From: Pelobates cultripes
Lineage: Eukaryota > Chordata > Amphibia > Anura > Pelobatidae
Length of the DNA stretch: 64,000 bases
Reading direction: 5' to 3'
NCBI GenBank assembly: GCA_933207985.1
Contig: OW240912.1
Span: forward strand, 108,935,503-108,999,502
Both the position numbers and the translations under genes were made by a program. The first letter of the stretch is position 1. The number at the start of each line of letters is the position of its first letter. Positions 35,290 through 44,869 of this stretch are shown here, one piece after another. Below the pieces are notes generated by a model, which was not told the origin of the DNA, did not search any database, and saw only the letters and a list, made by a program, of their open reading frames with translations.

Positions 35290-35461
35290 GGAAGCTGTTT
35301 GCTGGCCCGAATCCCAAGTGGCACTGAGGTAAGACCTCCCCCACACTAACTTACACAGAACATAATCCCACCCACACACTCTTTCCCATCCAATCCCATG
35401 CATCTATCCCCACACTCCTACATGTGCCCTTGTCCGCTTAGCTGCGCTATCTCCCCAGGGC
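35290..35461 (-). repeat. Ngaro-like repeat A1
   Basis: This 172-bp segment is identical to A2 at 30146-30317; with the shared CTTGT the match extends to 177 bp. On the minus strand it is the 5' end of the element, and the gag frame begins about 50 bp beyond it. Confidence 0.85.
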
Positions 35462-35466
35462 CTTGT

Positions 35467-36836
35467 CAGGCATTATAGCCTCCTAGATTGATGGTCATAT
35501 AAGTCAATACATGAGCAATACTTAGAAGTGGATTAGAAACTGCACCAGAGGTTTAAAACACCAGCTGCTGGTAGACCACACAGTCACGTGTGATTGCAAG
35601 ACTAAATAGACCAATCTATGAACAGTCTGGATTGACTACAAGAAAGCTTATGACACAATGCCACACACATGAATACTGGAAAGCTTGGCTCGATACAAGG
35701 TCAACAATACATTAAGAGCCTGCATCAAGAACTTGATGGGCAAAAAGAACAACAACTTTAAAAGCCTATTCCAGGACAATTACACAAGTGAACATTAAAT
35801 GAGGCATGACTTCAGCCAGGTCATCATAAAGAGTAGATACAGATAGAGGGGTACAGGTAAAAGAGTGGAGCTGCCATCAGGAATGAAGGGTTAGTAGTGC
35901 AAGAAGGGCAAACAGGAGACATAGTGAACAGCTACAAATAACTGTTGATATCACAAACACCTGGCAATCATATTGGGAAGAGGCAAAGAAGATAGCAACA
36001 TTTAAGTATCCACAGAGAGTCAGACAGGTCTTGAAGTCCTAGCTCAATGACAAGACCATGATCCACACCATCAACACATATGATATACCCGACATCAGGT
36101 ATCCAGCTGGAATAATCAAGAGTAGAGCCAGAAATAATCGATATTAAGACCCAGAAACTGCTTGCGATTAATGGAGAATTCCATCCAAAATTCAATACCT
36201 AGAGATTGTACACCAGCCAGAAGGTAGGAGGTTGGGGTCTGATGAGAGTCAGTGTCAGTGGATGTGGCTCACAGACACTCAGCACCAGATCAATAGAAGT
36301 GGTACTCTACCAGACAAGATAGCACTCATGGTGCAGACTGTGCAAAGAGGCCTATGAGACAATCCAGCACATAGTAGCTGGGTGCAATATGTTAACAGGG
36401 ATAGCATACACTGAGGCACAACTAAGTTGCCTGAATTGTTTACCAATACATCTGTACAGAATATGGACTGCATCTGCAAATGGGAGATACTGAAAATGGT
36501 AGTTGAAAATAACAGGGCTAAGATCCAGACCCAGAAAGACACGCAAGTAATGGTCAGCCAACCTGACATTGTGTTTGCAGCCAAACATAGAAGACTGTAG
36601 TGGTGGTGAACGACCCCAACATCAAGAATAAGCAACAGGAGAAAGTATATAAAAAAACAAAATGACTGAAAGAGGAGCTTGAAAGGATGTGAAAAGTGAA
36701 GAAAGTAGTCCTATTTTTGATAATAGCAGTGGCTATAGAGTGGCTTCAGCAGATTTCAGGTGGGACATCTGAGATCTCTGTCCAGAAGAGTGCAGTACTA
36801 GGAATTGCTAAGATAGTGCAAAATTATTATAAAAAG
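35467..36836 (+). pseudogene. R2/R4-like LINE ORF, RT to endonuclease block
   Basis: After the Ngaro-like element the RT resumes: GHISQYMSNT, LKHQLLVDHTVTCDCKTK and VWIDYKKAYDTMPHT (RT block A, catalytic D in IDYKKAYD). A deletion then removes the YMDD region. Next come QRVRQVLKS, INTYDIPDIRYPAGII and, near 36328-36395, CRLCKEAYETIQHIVAGC, the CCHC-type finger next to the endonuclease. QPDIVFAAKHRR near 36560 sits where the PD..K catalytic motif is expected, and EWLQQISGGTSEISVQKSAV closes the protein. Multiple stops and frameshifts make it non-functional. Confidence 0.75.
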
Positions 36837-36974
36837 TAAAGATTTAGATTTAAAAAAAGGCGTGGATGTTTTCTTTTGGAAACTAGAATATTCAAGGATA
36901 TAATGACATGTATATTGATTGTTGATCCAAGGTTGTTGATCCAAAGAGAAATCCAGTTTCCATCATGAGTCAAG

Positions 36975-37112
36975 AATGATTTACCCCCTTTTTGTTGCCT
37001 CATTGACCATATCATCAAATAGTTGCAGAGGGGGTTACCTTCTTATGGGTCAAAAGCGTTCAAACGTTAAAGGTTGGAGTCTTTAAAAAAAGATGGAGTC
37101 TTTTTTTCTACA
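36975..37112 (+). repeat. LINE-tail-like segment paired with 26955-27080
   Basis: TTGTTGCCTCATTGACCAT, then CAAATAGTTGCAGAGG and a GAGTCTTTTTTTCTAC ending, parallels the sequence on the left of the nested cluster in the same orientation. Confidence 0.45.
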
Positions 37113-37159
37113 TTGATTGTTGTGTAAATATGTAACACATCCATCATGTAATAGAAGGC

Positions 37160-37402
37160 ATCCGATTAGCCCCACATTTATTATGCAGCATGACAACAAG
37201 CACAGCGCAATAATTAAATCGATCACCATCTTCAGCATAAAGAAGCCCTGATCTAAACATCAAGTCTATCTGGGATTACATGAATATACAGAAGCAACTG
37301 AGGCTGACTTAATCCATAGACCTATGGTTAGTTCTCCAAGATGTTTGGAATAACCTACCTGCTGAGTTTCTTACAAAACTGTTTTAAAGAGTACCCAGAA
37401 GG
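37160..37402 (+). pseudogene. Tc1/mariner transposase C-terminal remnant
   Basis: Frames show MQHDNKHSA (second aspartate region, QHDN-x-x-KH), then a degraded PDLN-x-x-SIWDYMN box with the glutamate position unclear, and VLQDVWNNLPAEFLTKLF..VPRR, typical of the Tc1 C-terminus. It differs from the three longer Tc1 copies. No terminal repeats remain. Confidence 0.6.
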
Positions 37403-38239
37403 AGTGATACTTTTTTGAAGGCAAACCAACTATTGCTTGTATTTATATTCTATTCAATTTTGTTAATTAATAAAAATATAACATTAGCATTTCAGTTTTT
37501 GAAAGCATTCTTACTTTACAGATTTTTTTCACGCCTAAGTTATTGCACAAATAATTTTAAAATTATTAAATTATCAGCGGTTTATTGTCATACACAAATA
37601 GTAAGTGCATAAAATAAAAATAAATAAAAAAAAGACATAATAAACGAGATTAGGGTGAGAAAAATACACACTAATATAGCTTTGTTCACCTCGTATTGTA
37701 TTTTTCCTAATTTTTAAGACAATTTTTTCTAATTTTTTTTTTAGTCCAAAATTGGGGGTCGTCTTATACATGGAATGTCACTGCAGGGGTTAAAAAAACA
37801 AAAAACACTTGTGCGCGGACGGCGCTTGCCATGTTTTAATGTACCACAGCCTACACACATACCTGGTCTCCCTCCTGCCGATCCACTTCTGAATGCTGTG
37901 GCCAGGAGGAAGAGGTCCCTGTATGTGTGGGAGCTGCAGCATATATGAGCACTTACAACCAACAGAGCTCCAGCGACATGCCACACCATAAATGGAGCAG
38001 CCATATTCAGGTATGCTCCACCACAGGTAGGTCTTGCTTCCTAATATATATTTATGGGGGAGGAAATGGGGATCGGGGAGCAGAGGGAATACAGCATGTC
38101 CTCACACCACCTGCTGTATTGGGGGAGCTGTAGTCTCCCGCCATGCACTATGGAGCCATTAACTTCACAGAGTACCATAGCACAGGGGAGGCATGAGAAT
38201 CAGAAGTGTGTTCTCCTCAGAGGTCATCTCATACACACA

Positions 38240-38284
<45 letters not shown>

Positions 38285-38497
38285 CTAGTTTATTTCTAAA
38301 GTGTAGACTGATGATGTTAAGTGAGTTACAGTAAATACTCTACAATGTATCTTCACCTATTGATTAGATAAAGATTTTCTTTCCCAAAAGTATACATTAT
38401 CAGAGGAAGGACAAAACAGTGTTCTGTTCATTATCCTTACACAGATCCTGCTGAACTGGGGCTCCATAACAGCAAACATCTTCACTTAACCCCTTCC
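37403..38497. other. Unassigned DNA with an AT microsatellite
   Basis: No gene is supported. A TTTTTTTAGTCCAAAATTGGG phrase at 37735 may mark a repeat end. A pure (AT)n run of about 40 bp lies at 38243-38283. Confidence 0.45.
38243..38283. repeat. (AT)n microsatellite
   Basis: About 20 uninterrupted AT dinucleotides. Confidence 0.95.
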
Positions 38498-38999
38498 TTA
38501 AAGGACCACTATAGTGCCAGGAAAACATAATCGTTTTCCTGGCACTATAGTGCCCTGAGGGTGCCCCAACCCTCAAGGTCCCCCTCCCGCCCGGCTCTGG
38601 AAGGGGGAAAGGGGGAAAAACTTACCTTTTTCCAGCGCTGGGCGGGGAGCTCTCCTCCTCCTCTCTGCCTCCGTTCCTCCCCGTCGGCTGAATGCGCACG
38701 CGCGGCAAGAGCTGCGCGCGCATTCAGCCGGTCGCATAGGAAAGCATTATCAATGCTTTCCTATGGACGCTGGCGTGCTCTCACTGTGAAAATCACAGTG
38801 AGAAGCACGCAAGCGCCTCTAGCGGCTGTCAATGAGACAGCCGCTGGAGGCTTTGGGGGAAGGCTTAATCCATTGATAAACATAGCAGTTTCTCTGAAAC
38901 TGCTATGTTTATAAAACAATGGGTTAACCCTAGCTGGACCTGGCACCCAGACCACTTCATTAAGCTGAAGTGGTCTGGGTGCCTATTGTGGTCCTTTAA
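38498..38999 (+). mobile_element. Complete T2-like TTAA MITE, 502 bp
   Basis: The ends TTAAAGGACCACTATAG and CTATTGTGGTCCTTTAA are inverted repeats with TTAA at both edges, as in the Xenopus T2/TTAA-target MITE group. The element contains four long hairpins: 38507-38552 (CACTATAGTGCCAGGAAAAC paired with its complement), 38735-38765, 38878-38910 and 38942-38983 (18-bp perfect stem). No transposase. The best-preserved member of the family in the window. Confidence 0.85.
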
Positions 39000-40040
39000 C
39001 ACACTAGTCCTAACATTAACATTATCCGTAATGCTTTTTCCCTTCTAAAATAATGTTCAACAAATTATAAAAAAAATACTCAATTATATATCCGATATTC
39101 AAACTTTTATTCAGGGGAGACTGTCACTTGAGAATAATTATAAAGGAACACAGAGAAATACAAAGGAAAAAGCTTGATGTCTTTTTTAAATTTTTTTTTT
39201 TTTTTACTATTCCACATGTTTAGATCTATCTTGTCCACTCTACTAAAATATGGTTGTAAATAATAAAAAAATATGACACATAGTTCATGAGGTGAGGTAT
39301 CTGCTTCAAGTACTGCCTAATTACAGTACTAAAAATATCAGTTGCTCCTAAATAATACATGTGTAAACCATACCATCAAAAAGGTGTCATCTCCTGGAGA
39401 GACTCACCCTCCGCAGTTAGTATACCATTATATTTTGCAGAGTTCTAAATTTTCAATTGCCCACCCACAATTGGCAGGTGACTATTGAACCCTTACGAAT
39501 GGAGAACACTCGGTGCTGTCTGAAAGATGCAGCTTATTGTAACAGAGTCTCAACCATTGGTCTCCTACAACTCCTAGAGTGCTAAAAATGATCACATGCT
39601 AGAAATGATCACATGCTAGGAAATATCAGATACTTCTTTTGGTTAGGACAGGGTGGCTGAGTGTGCTTGTTCCCTGTCTGTTCACAGCGGTTATGTTACA
39701 AGAGGAGGTTTGCCGTGTCAGGTAAAATGTATTATATAGTGCCTTAAGGACTTACATAATTTTCATAATTTTAAACCCAAGCAAAAAATCAGTTGCTTCC
39801 TATACACCTGCTGATTATCCATATGCAGAGCCTGATTAAGATCCCATGGGGCTCTAAACAGATTACCATTTTAGAGTCCCCCCTTACTCTTGGTATGCAC
39901 TCAATTCACTCACACCACACACTCCTGCCTCTAAAGTGCCAACTTTTTTATTAGGCTTGACAAAGCATTGCTATCACGTGCAATGCTTCTCCTCTGAATG
40001 TTAACATATGAATGTTATATTTACACATGTACTCTCTTTT
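39000..40040. other. Unassigned DNA
   Basis: AT-rich, with no transposon terminus or coding motif recognised. A short direct repeat, AAATGATCACATGCTAG, occurs twice near 39585-39620. Confidence 0.45.
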
Positions 40041-40560
40041 AATTGCTTTTAATACATGCAATTACGAACTCTTTTAATTATATTTGCCTTGAAAGATCGC
40101 ATTCTTAATGAACTAACCCTATGGAACGCATGGATGCGTTCCAACATATACCACGTGACGAATGTGCTCCACGGCTGGAACGCAAAACCCGGAAGCGGAA
40201 GTAAGAACTTAATTGAATGTCGGCCGAGGACGGAAGGATGGAAACAATACCGCCAATTGAGAACCATTTAAAATGGACCCACGAACAAGACACACCAGCA
40301 ACTGAGGAAGCCTCTGAATGAGGCGAAACACATTTTGCGCTTAAAAAGACTTTACCCAAGGACTTACCTTCGAAATTGTAAGGTTTTTAAATTTATTTAT
40401 TTTTATCTATTTATATCTATTGTGCACTTTTCAATAAAGCACTTTATATGTACACTGAATATTGTGAGGACAACCTATTGCTTGAGACCTCCTATCAGTT
40501 CAAAGAAGGGAGTGGGTCCCTCTAAAACCCACCAAGCTGGAAACCTGAGCCTAGTATAGT
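40041..40560 (+). mobile_element. Penelope-like element 3' tail
   Basis: A palindrome GGAACGCATGGATGCGTTCC at about 40122, a CCCGGAAGCGGAAG phrase, a hammerhead-like motif and CAATAAAGCACTTTATATG follow in order, the layout of the other PLE tails here. No RT sequence is attached. Confidence 0.55.
40298..40338 (+). ncRNA. Hammerhead-ribozyme-like motif, decayed stem III
   Basis: Core CTGAGGA, an extra A, stem II GCCTC-TGAAT-GAGGC, and GAAA are intact. Stem I pairs GCAA (40298-40301) with TTGC (40335-40338). The palindromic stem III ACGCGT seen at 25484 reads ACACAT here, consistent with two CpG-to-CpA changes. Confidence 0.45.
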
Positions 40561-41012
40561 GGCTCTTTATTTGTGAGTGTTTTTCCACCTACTACTGCAC
40601 TTTACCATTTAAAATTGGCTATATTGCACTATTTTTTTGTCTGCTTATGTTTTAACCCTAGGAAAAACGATCCAGGAATATTTTAACTCCAAAAGACAGA
40701 TACTCCACCTTGTATTGTATGTATATTTCTGTTTGCTGTGGGGTTAAAGGGAAAACCCACGAAGGTGTTAGAGTATCTACCACTATTGGCATTACTCACT
40801 GGGATATTGTAATATATATAATGCTTCAATGTAAGACCCATTCACATTGGCAGTTAAAAAAAGTTTTCCATAGCACCCAAAGCTATGAATGTGACACCAA
40901 AATGTGCATGATTAATTTCACCTGATTGGGACCTGGTTCCCAGACTACAATATAATGGAGAAATCTTATACTACAGGTCAAGGATAAACAATTCTTACTT
41001 TTTTAATGGAAC
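40561..41012. other. Unassigned DNA
   Basis: No gene or repeat boundary was recognised. Confidence 0.4.
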
Positions 41013-41971
41013 TGTCACGGGTTCCCTAGGCTATTGTCGCCATTCCTTCAATCCTCCACTAGTTCGAGTTCCAGATGTGCTGAATAGTGTGCTCTCTCGC
41101 TCAGTGTAGAGTTTTCCCAATATAATGGATGCAACCAGTCATATTGGGTAAAAGATGAACAATTTTATTAGGGCCAAGTATCCTGCTTATATAGATGACC
41201 CACAGCATGGGGTCTCCATACAATACAACAGTAACCCCACCCAGGTGTCTCTGTATCTGGGAGATAATTAGTTTAAGCAAAGGCAAACTCACTTATCTCT
41301 CAGGCACTAGAGGTACAGTATATTACAACATAAAACACCCCAAAATACATACAAGACAGACAGGAACCCCCACAATTATTATATCCCCGGAGAGCCTGGA
41401 TGTGAGCACCCAAGTTGTCCAAATAGTGCTCGTATCCATGTAGTAAAGCCAAATCGCCACCGGGATAAAGTTTTGACTGACCGCCCACGTGGATGTTGGC
41501 CAAAATATTTTCATAAGAAAAGGGGTAGCATGCGATCAACCTTCGGAAGTTCCTATACGAATATAACCGAAGGCTGCCGCTGGCTAGTAGGGAGCAAATG
41601 GTCTTCTGTTCAGGAGGGTATTTTCCCCAAAAAGAGCTTTCCTGACTTGTCTGGGGATGGAGCATGCAACGGTATGATTTTCCCGCGATTCATTAGGCAA
41701 AGCATCCCAAAACTGGACGACCATGTACCGCTGCCTGCGTTCGAAAGACAAACTGGCCGCCATTTACTAGAGCATGTGCATCGGTTATTCAAATGGTGGC
41801 CACCCAGAGAGAGCACTTGAGTTAAGTGTTTCTGTGAAGTTAATGAGCCAGGGGGTGGTCTGTTTTCGGTAGTTGGAAAGTAGCGAACCAAAGGGGAAAC
41901 AGGTGGGGTTCGGTAATTTAGGGAAAATTAGGGATAGGGGAGTATTCAAGATAAGTCAGAGTTCCATGACA
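41013..41971 (-). mobile_element. Probable solo LTR, 959 bp
   Basis: It begins TGTCACGGGTTCCC and ends TTCCATGACA, so both strands start TGTCA and end TGACA. On the minus strand CCCTAATAAAATTG near 41170 is a polyadenylation signal. Flanks GGAAC and GTCAC match at only 3 of 5 bases, so integration is old or the boundary is slightly off. No internal retroelement sequence is adjacent. Confidence 0.5.
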
Positions 41972-42029
41972 GTCACCATCTTAGGGGAAAACTATTACTA
42001 CAGGTCATAGGTGAGCAATGCTCTTTCTG

Positions 42030-42190
42030 ATCAATATTCACTGTGGCACACACACACATATACACTGACACACACACTCATAATAGAGAAACCGACTTAT
42101 ACACACATATACTGACCCATACACACACTCACAGTAGAGACACTAACCTACACTCACCCATATACACACACACACACACACTCACAATAG
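42030..42190. repeat. CA-rich array
   Basis: Imperfect ACACACA/ACTGACCCATA units, resuming at 42390-42550 after the PLE-tail segment. Confidence 0.75.
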
Positions 42191-42389
42191 AGACTTTGAC
42201 CTATACGGACCTTGATAAAGACCCGGTAGGGTCAAAACGTTGCTGTTTTTGCCCCAATAAAGCTGCTATTTTTGTTATCCTGGAGTACCTGAACCGTTAT
42301 TTATTCTGAATATCTTGGAAGAGATGTCTGGCCAGCCCTGGTTTCAGAGCACCTGGGTTATTTGGTGAGTGCGGTATCCATTACGTCTC
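42191..42389 (+). mobile_element. Penelope-like element tail fragment
   Basis: The phrase CTTGATAAAGACCCGGTAGG leads through AAAACGTTGC to CCCCAATAAAGC and a short downstream segment, splitting the CA array. It contains a decayed hammerhead-like core. Confidence 0.5.
42208..42245 (+). ncRNA. Decayed hammerhead-like motif
   Basis: TTGATAA stands for CTGATGA, followed by an extra A, stem II GACCC-GGTA-GGGTC (perfect), AAAA for GAAA, then ACGTT. Three core changes make it almost certainly inactive. Confidence 0.35.
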
Positions 42390-42927
42390 TACTGACCTAT
42401 ACAAACGCATACACACACACAGATACTGACCCATGTACACTTACTCACATTGACCTTTACACAAAGATACAGATCCATAAACACACACAGACACAGAAAT
42501 GCTGACCCATGCACACATATTCACAGAAGCTGACCCATTCACACTCACCTACACATATCTGTAGCCCTTTAATGATAACGTCAACCCTCAAATGAATCCT
42601 GATCATCATCATCATGGGCCTCTCCAGTGACATGAAAAACAGTTTCATATCACTTGTTGTAGATAGTGAGATAGAGGGGAAAAAAATACTGCAGGATGAA
42701 AGTTATACACAAAAAAAAACTATTACAGTGAAACATACCAGCTGGCCTGGAGGGTCCTCAAAATGTAATAATATCATTGCTATGTATCTATAGACGACCA
42801 TCACTATTGAAACAGGTGGTATCTACAGAACAGTTTTTAGTTTGACAGGCCTTTTAACTGTTGAAAATTATACAATTTATATGTGAACATTGTATATGTG
42901 CTACGGTAGTTTTTTTCTCTCTTTTAT
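42390..42927. other. CA-rich remnant and unassigned DNA
   Basis: The CA-rich array continues to about 42550; the remainder shows no recognisable feature. Confidence 0.45.
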
Positions 42928-43870
42928 AAATTTTTTTTATTTTTGTTGTGCATAAAATAACAAAAATGTTTGCGTTGCCACGACAGCAGGAGCAAGCACA
43001 AGAAGATCAACAGAGCAAGACATTCGCATGGCATTAAAATAACAGCACAATTTTTTTATTTTTTTTAAAGAAACATTAAAATTCAGGGTAGAATACTGCA
43101 CAATTGTAGAAAATGGTAAATGGATGTTGTACTGCATTATAGTCACAATGTGTTAGCATATAAGCATTGCACTGTCAAGTGTGTTATCAAAGCTGGTTAA
43201 CGATATATTAGAAAGGTGCAACATAAACTGTGAAATCTCAGCTATGCATTGCTAAACAACATGACGGAATCCACCAGGTAGACATCTAAAATATATGCCA
43301 GTGTTAAATGGCAGGCCACTGTGAGACTACAAAAATATGGTGTGTTAGCGAAGTGATAAAAACAAATAGGTAGGCAACTGATAGCAAACTTTAAAAGAAA
43401 ACTAGCATCACTCTAGCATAGAACCAACACCAGGTAAATGCTTAATGGTAAATAACATCAACCGTTCATCCAATGCCACAAGCATGCTTCAACCAGGAAC
43501 CGGTACTGCAGTTCTCCCGGAGGAGGATTTAAGAGACCTGTCAGACAATGGAGATCTATAAAGCGGTGTTCCAGCCTCGCTGCTTCCCATGCCCAGGCCG
43601 ACTGATGAGCCAATGCCTGTTAGCCATTGAAGCCTACAGCTCCTGTGTCAGGGTTGGCTTCCCAAGTGTTCTCCAATTTTCAGGTAGTTCCCCCAGTGTG
43701 GACGGCTGGTGGGTGTTGTATAACAGCGGCAAATGGCATTTGGAAAACCTATAAGTGTTGATTAGTGTTTGACGCATGATGAGTGAGGAGTTCAGAAACG
43801 ATTGGAGTATAGGTAGATTGCGTTGCTGGGGGAAAGTGTGCCCTAGACTATAACTGTTTTACTTATAATA
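42928..43870 (-). mobile_element. Probable L1/Tx1 3' tail, antisense
   Basis: On the minus strand the segment ends CAACAAAAATAAAAAAAATTT near 42950-42930, a polyadenylation signal and A tail. The upstream 900 bp (GC-moderate near 43500-43740) resembles the non-coding tails of the other L1 copies in arrangement. No coding frame is preserved. Confidence 0.4.
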
Positions 43871-43960
43871 AACAGATAAGGAGGCGCAAAATATACACCT
43901 CCTAAAAGGATTAAATAATAAAAGCAAAAAAGGGAAGAAAAATCATTTTTTTTTTTTTTT

Positions 43961-44215
43961 AAAAAGAGGAAAGGAAGGGAAGGGAAGAAGGGGGAGGAAA
44001 GGGGAAGAGGGAAATGAGAAAAAGGAAAAGGAGGAGAGAATTAAAATGAAAAAAAAAGTGTAATGGAAAGAAAAACTTCCTTTTATCCAATACAGAAGAA
44101 ATAGAGAAAAGGGAAAAGATAAGGAGGGGAAAAAAAGGAAAAGGGGAATAATAATGATAAGAGTCCTCCCTGCCCCTTTAAAATAAGGAAGAAAAAGAGA
44201 GAAATATTTTTTTTT
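43961..44215 (+). repeat. Polypurine tract, about 250 bp
   Basis: Nearly uninterrupted A/G (GGAAGGGAAGG, GAAAAAGGAAAAGG) with few pyrimidine breaks. Able in principle to form triplex DNA. Confidence 0.8.
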
Positions 44216-44289
44216 TTGAGAAGAAAAGATTTATATTAGACCTTTACAAATTAAACAAGAGAATCTTAAAAACTAAAAAGTAAAATCTT

Positions 44290-44603
44290 TACAGGCTAAA
44301 ACATCAGATATGGAAGACAGAGCAAGAAGGACGAATATTAGAATCAGGGGGATATCTGGGGAAATTACTGGAGACAAATTAGAAAAATTTATGTTAGATC
44401 TATGTTCCTCACTAATTCCCCCACATAATCTTGGCCAATACACTTTTGAAAGTTGCCACTGCCTGCCAAAGAACAAAAATGTTCCAGACCACCTACCCAG
44501 AGAAGGGATAGTACGTTTCTCATCATACTACATTAAAAATCTAATTATGCAAGCTGCTAGGAAGGATCTAGCAAAACTGGAAGTCTATAGGGAGCTAAAA
44601 TAA
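44290..44603 (+). pseudogene. L1/Tx1 ORF1 (coiled-coil end and RRM)
   Basis: LQAKTSDMEDRARRTNIRIR marks the coiled-coil to RRM junction (the RRxNIRIRGI box). The RRM continues through ESCHCLPKNKNVPDHLPRE to VRFSSYYIKNLIMQAARKD, with RNP-like positions recognisable. The C-terminal domain is lost to stops after 44603. The product would have bound the LINE RNA. Confidence 0.7.
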
Positions 44604-44869
44604 TTTCTCAACATCTCATATGCAACCAGACAAGCAAGAAAAAGTTTTCAAGACTGTACAAAAATTTTGAGAGTGAATCATATACCATCAAAAGTATTAA
44701 TAAGAATATACAATGAATAAAAGCGCAGTGGTATTATAGCAACAATAGAACCGGTAAATCTTTAAAAAATAAACTAAAACATAAATGCAAGCCAGAAAAA
44801 AAAAATAGTTGAATCAAATTTATCTGTCTCCATAAAGTATAGCAAAGGCATTTAGTGACTGCTACTTTA

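Larger units (their letters stand above)
29601..35461 (-). mobile_element. Ngaro-like tyrosine-recombinase retroelement with split direct repeats
   Basis: In minus-strand order: repeat A1 (35461-35290), a 4.46-kb body, repeat B1 (30827-30323), repeat A2 (30317-30146), a 39-bp spacer, and repeat B2 (30106-29601). This A1-body-B1-A2-B2 layout defines PAT/Ngaro-type retroelements, which integrate by a tyrosine recombinase instead of an integrase. CTTGT (ACAAG on the minus strand) occurs at both outer edges and at the B1/A2 junction (29596, 30318, 35462), as expected if a circular intermediate recombined at a short shared core. The body carries remnants of gag, RT-RNase H, recombinase and an SGNH hydrolase, all frameshifted. 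A copies are identical; B copies differ by one substitution and one indel. Confidence 0.8.
27085..36840 (+). mobile_element. R2/R4-like LINE, nested and dead
   Basis: Three separated blocks (27085-27477, 29277-29600, 35467-36840) read as successive parts of one non-LTR retrotransposon ORF: an N-terminal region, the start of RT, and the later RT plus C-terminal zinc finger and restriction-like endonuclease region. The first gap is a Tc1 element; the second is an Ngaro-like element. The RT blocks that would include the YMDD box are also deleted. Stops and frameshifts are frequent in all blocks. The clade name rests on the C-terminal endonuclease organisation. Confidence 0.7.

Noticed and set aside
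29601..35461. Ordinary LTR retrotransposon
   Set aside because: Neither end carries a complete copy of the other, there are no TG..CA termini, and the remnants include a recombinase-like rather than an integrase-like region.
43605..43640. Hammerhead motif starting CTGATGAG on the plus strand
   Set aside because: The GAAA core and stem II are absent.
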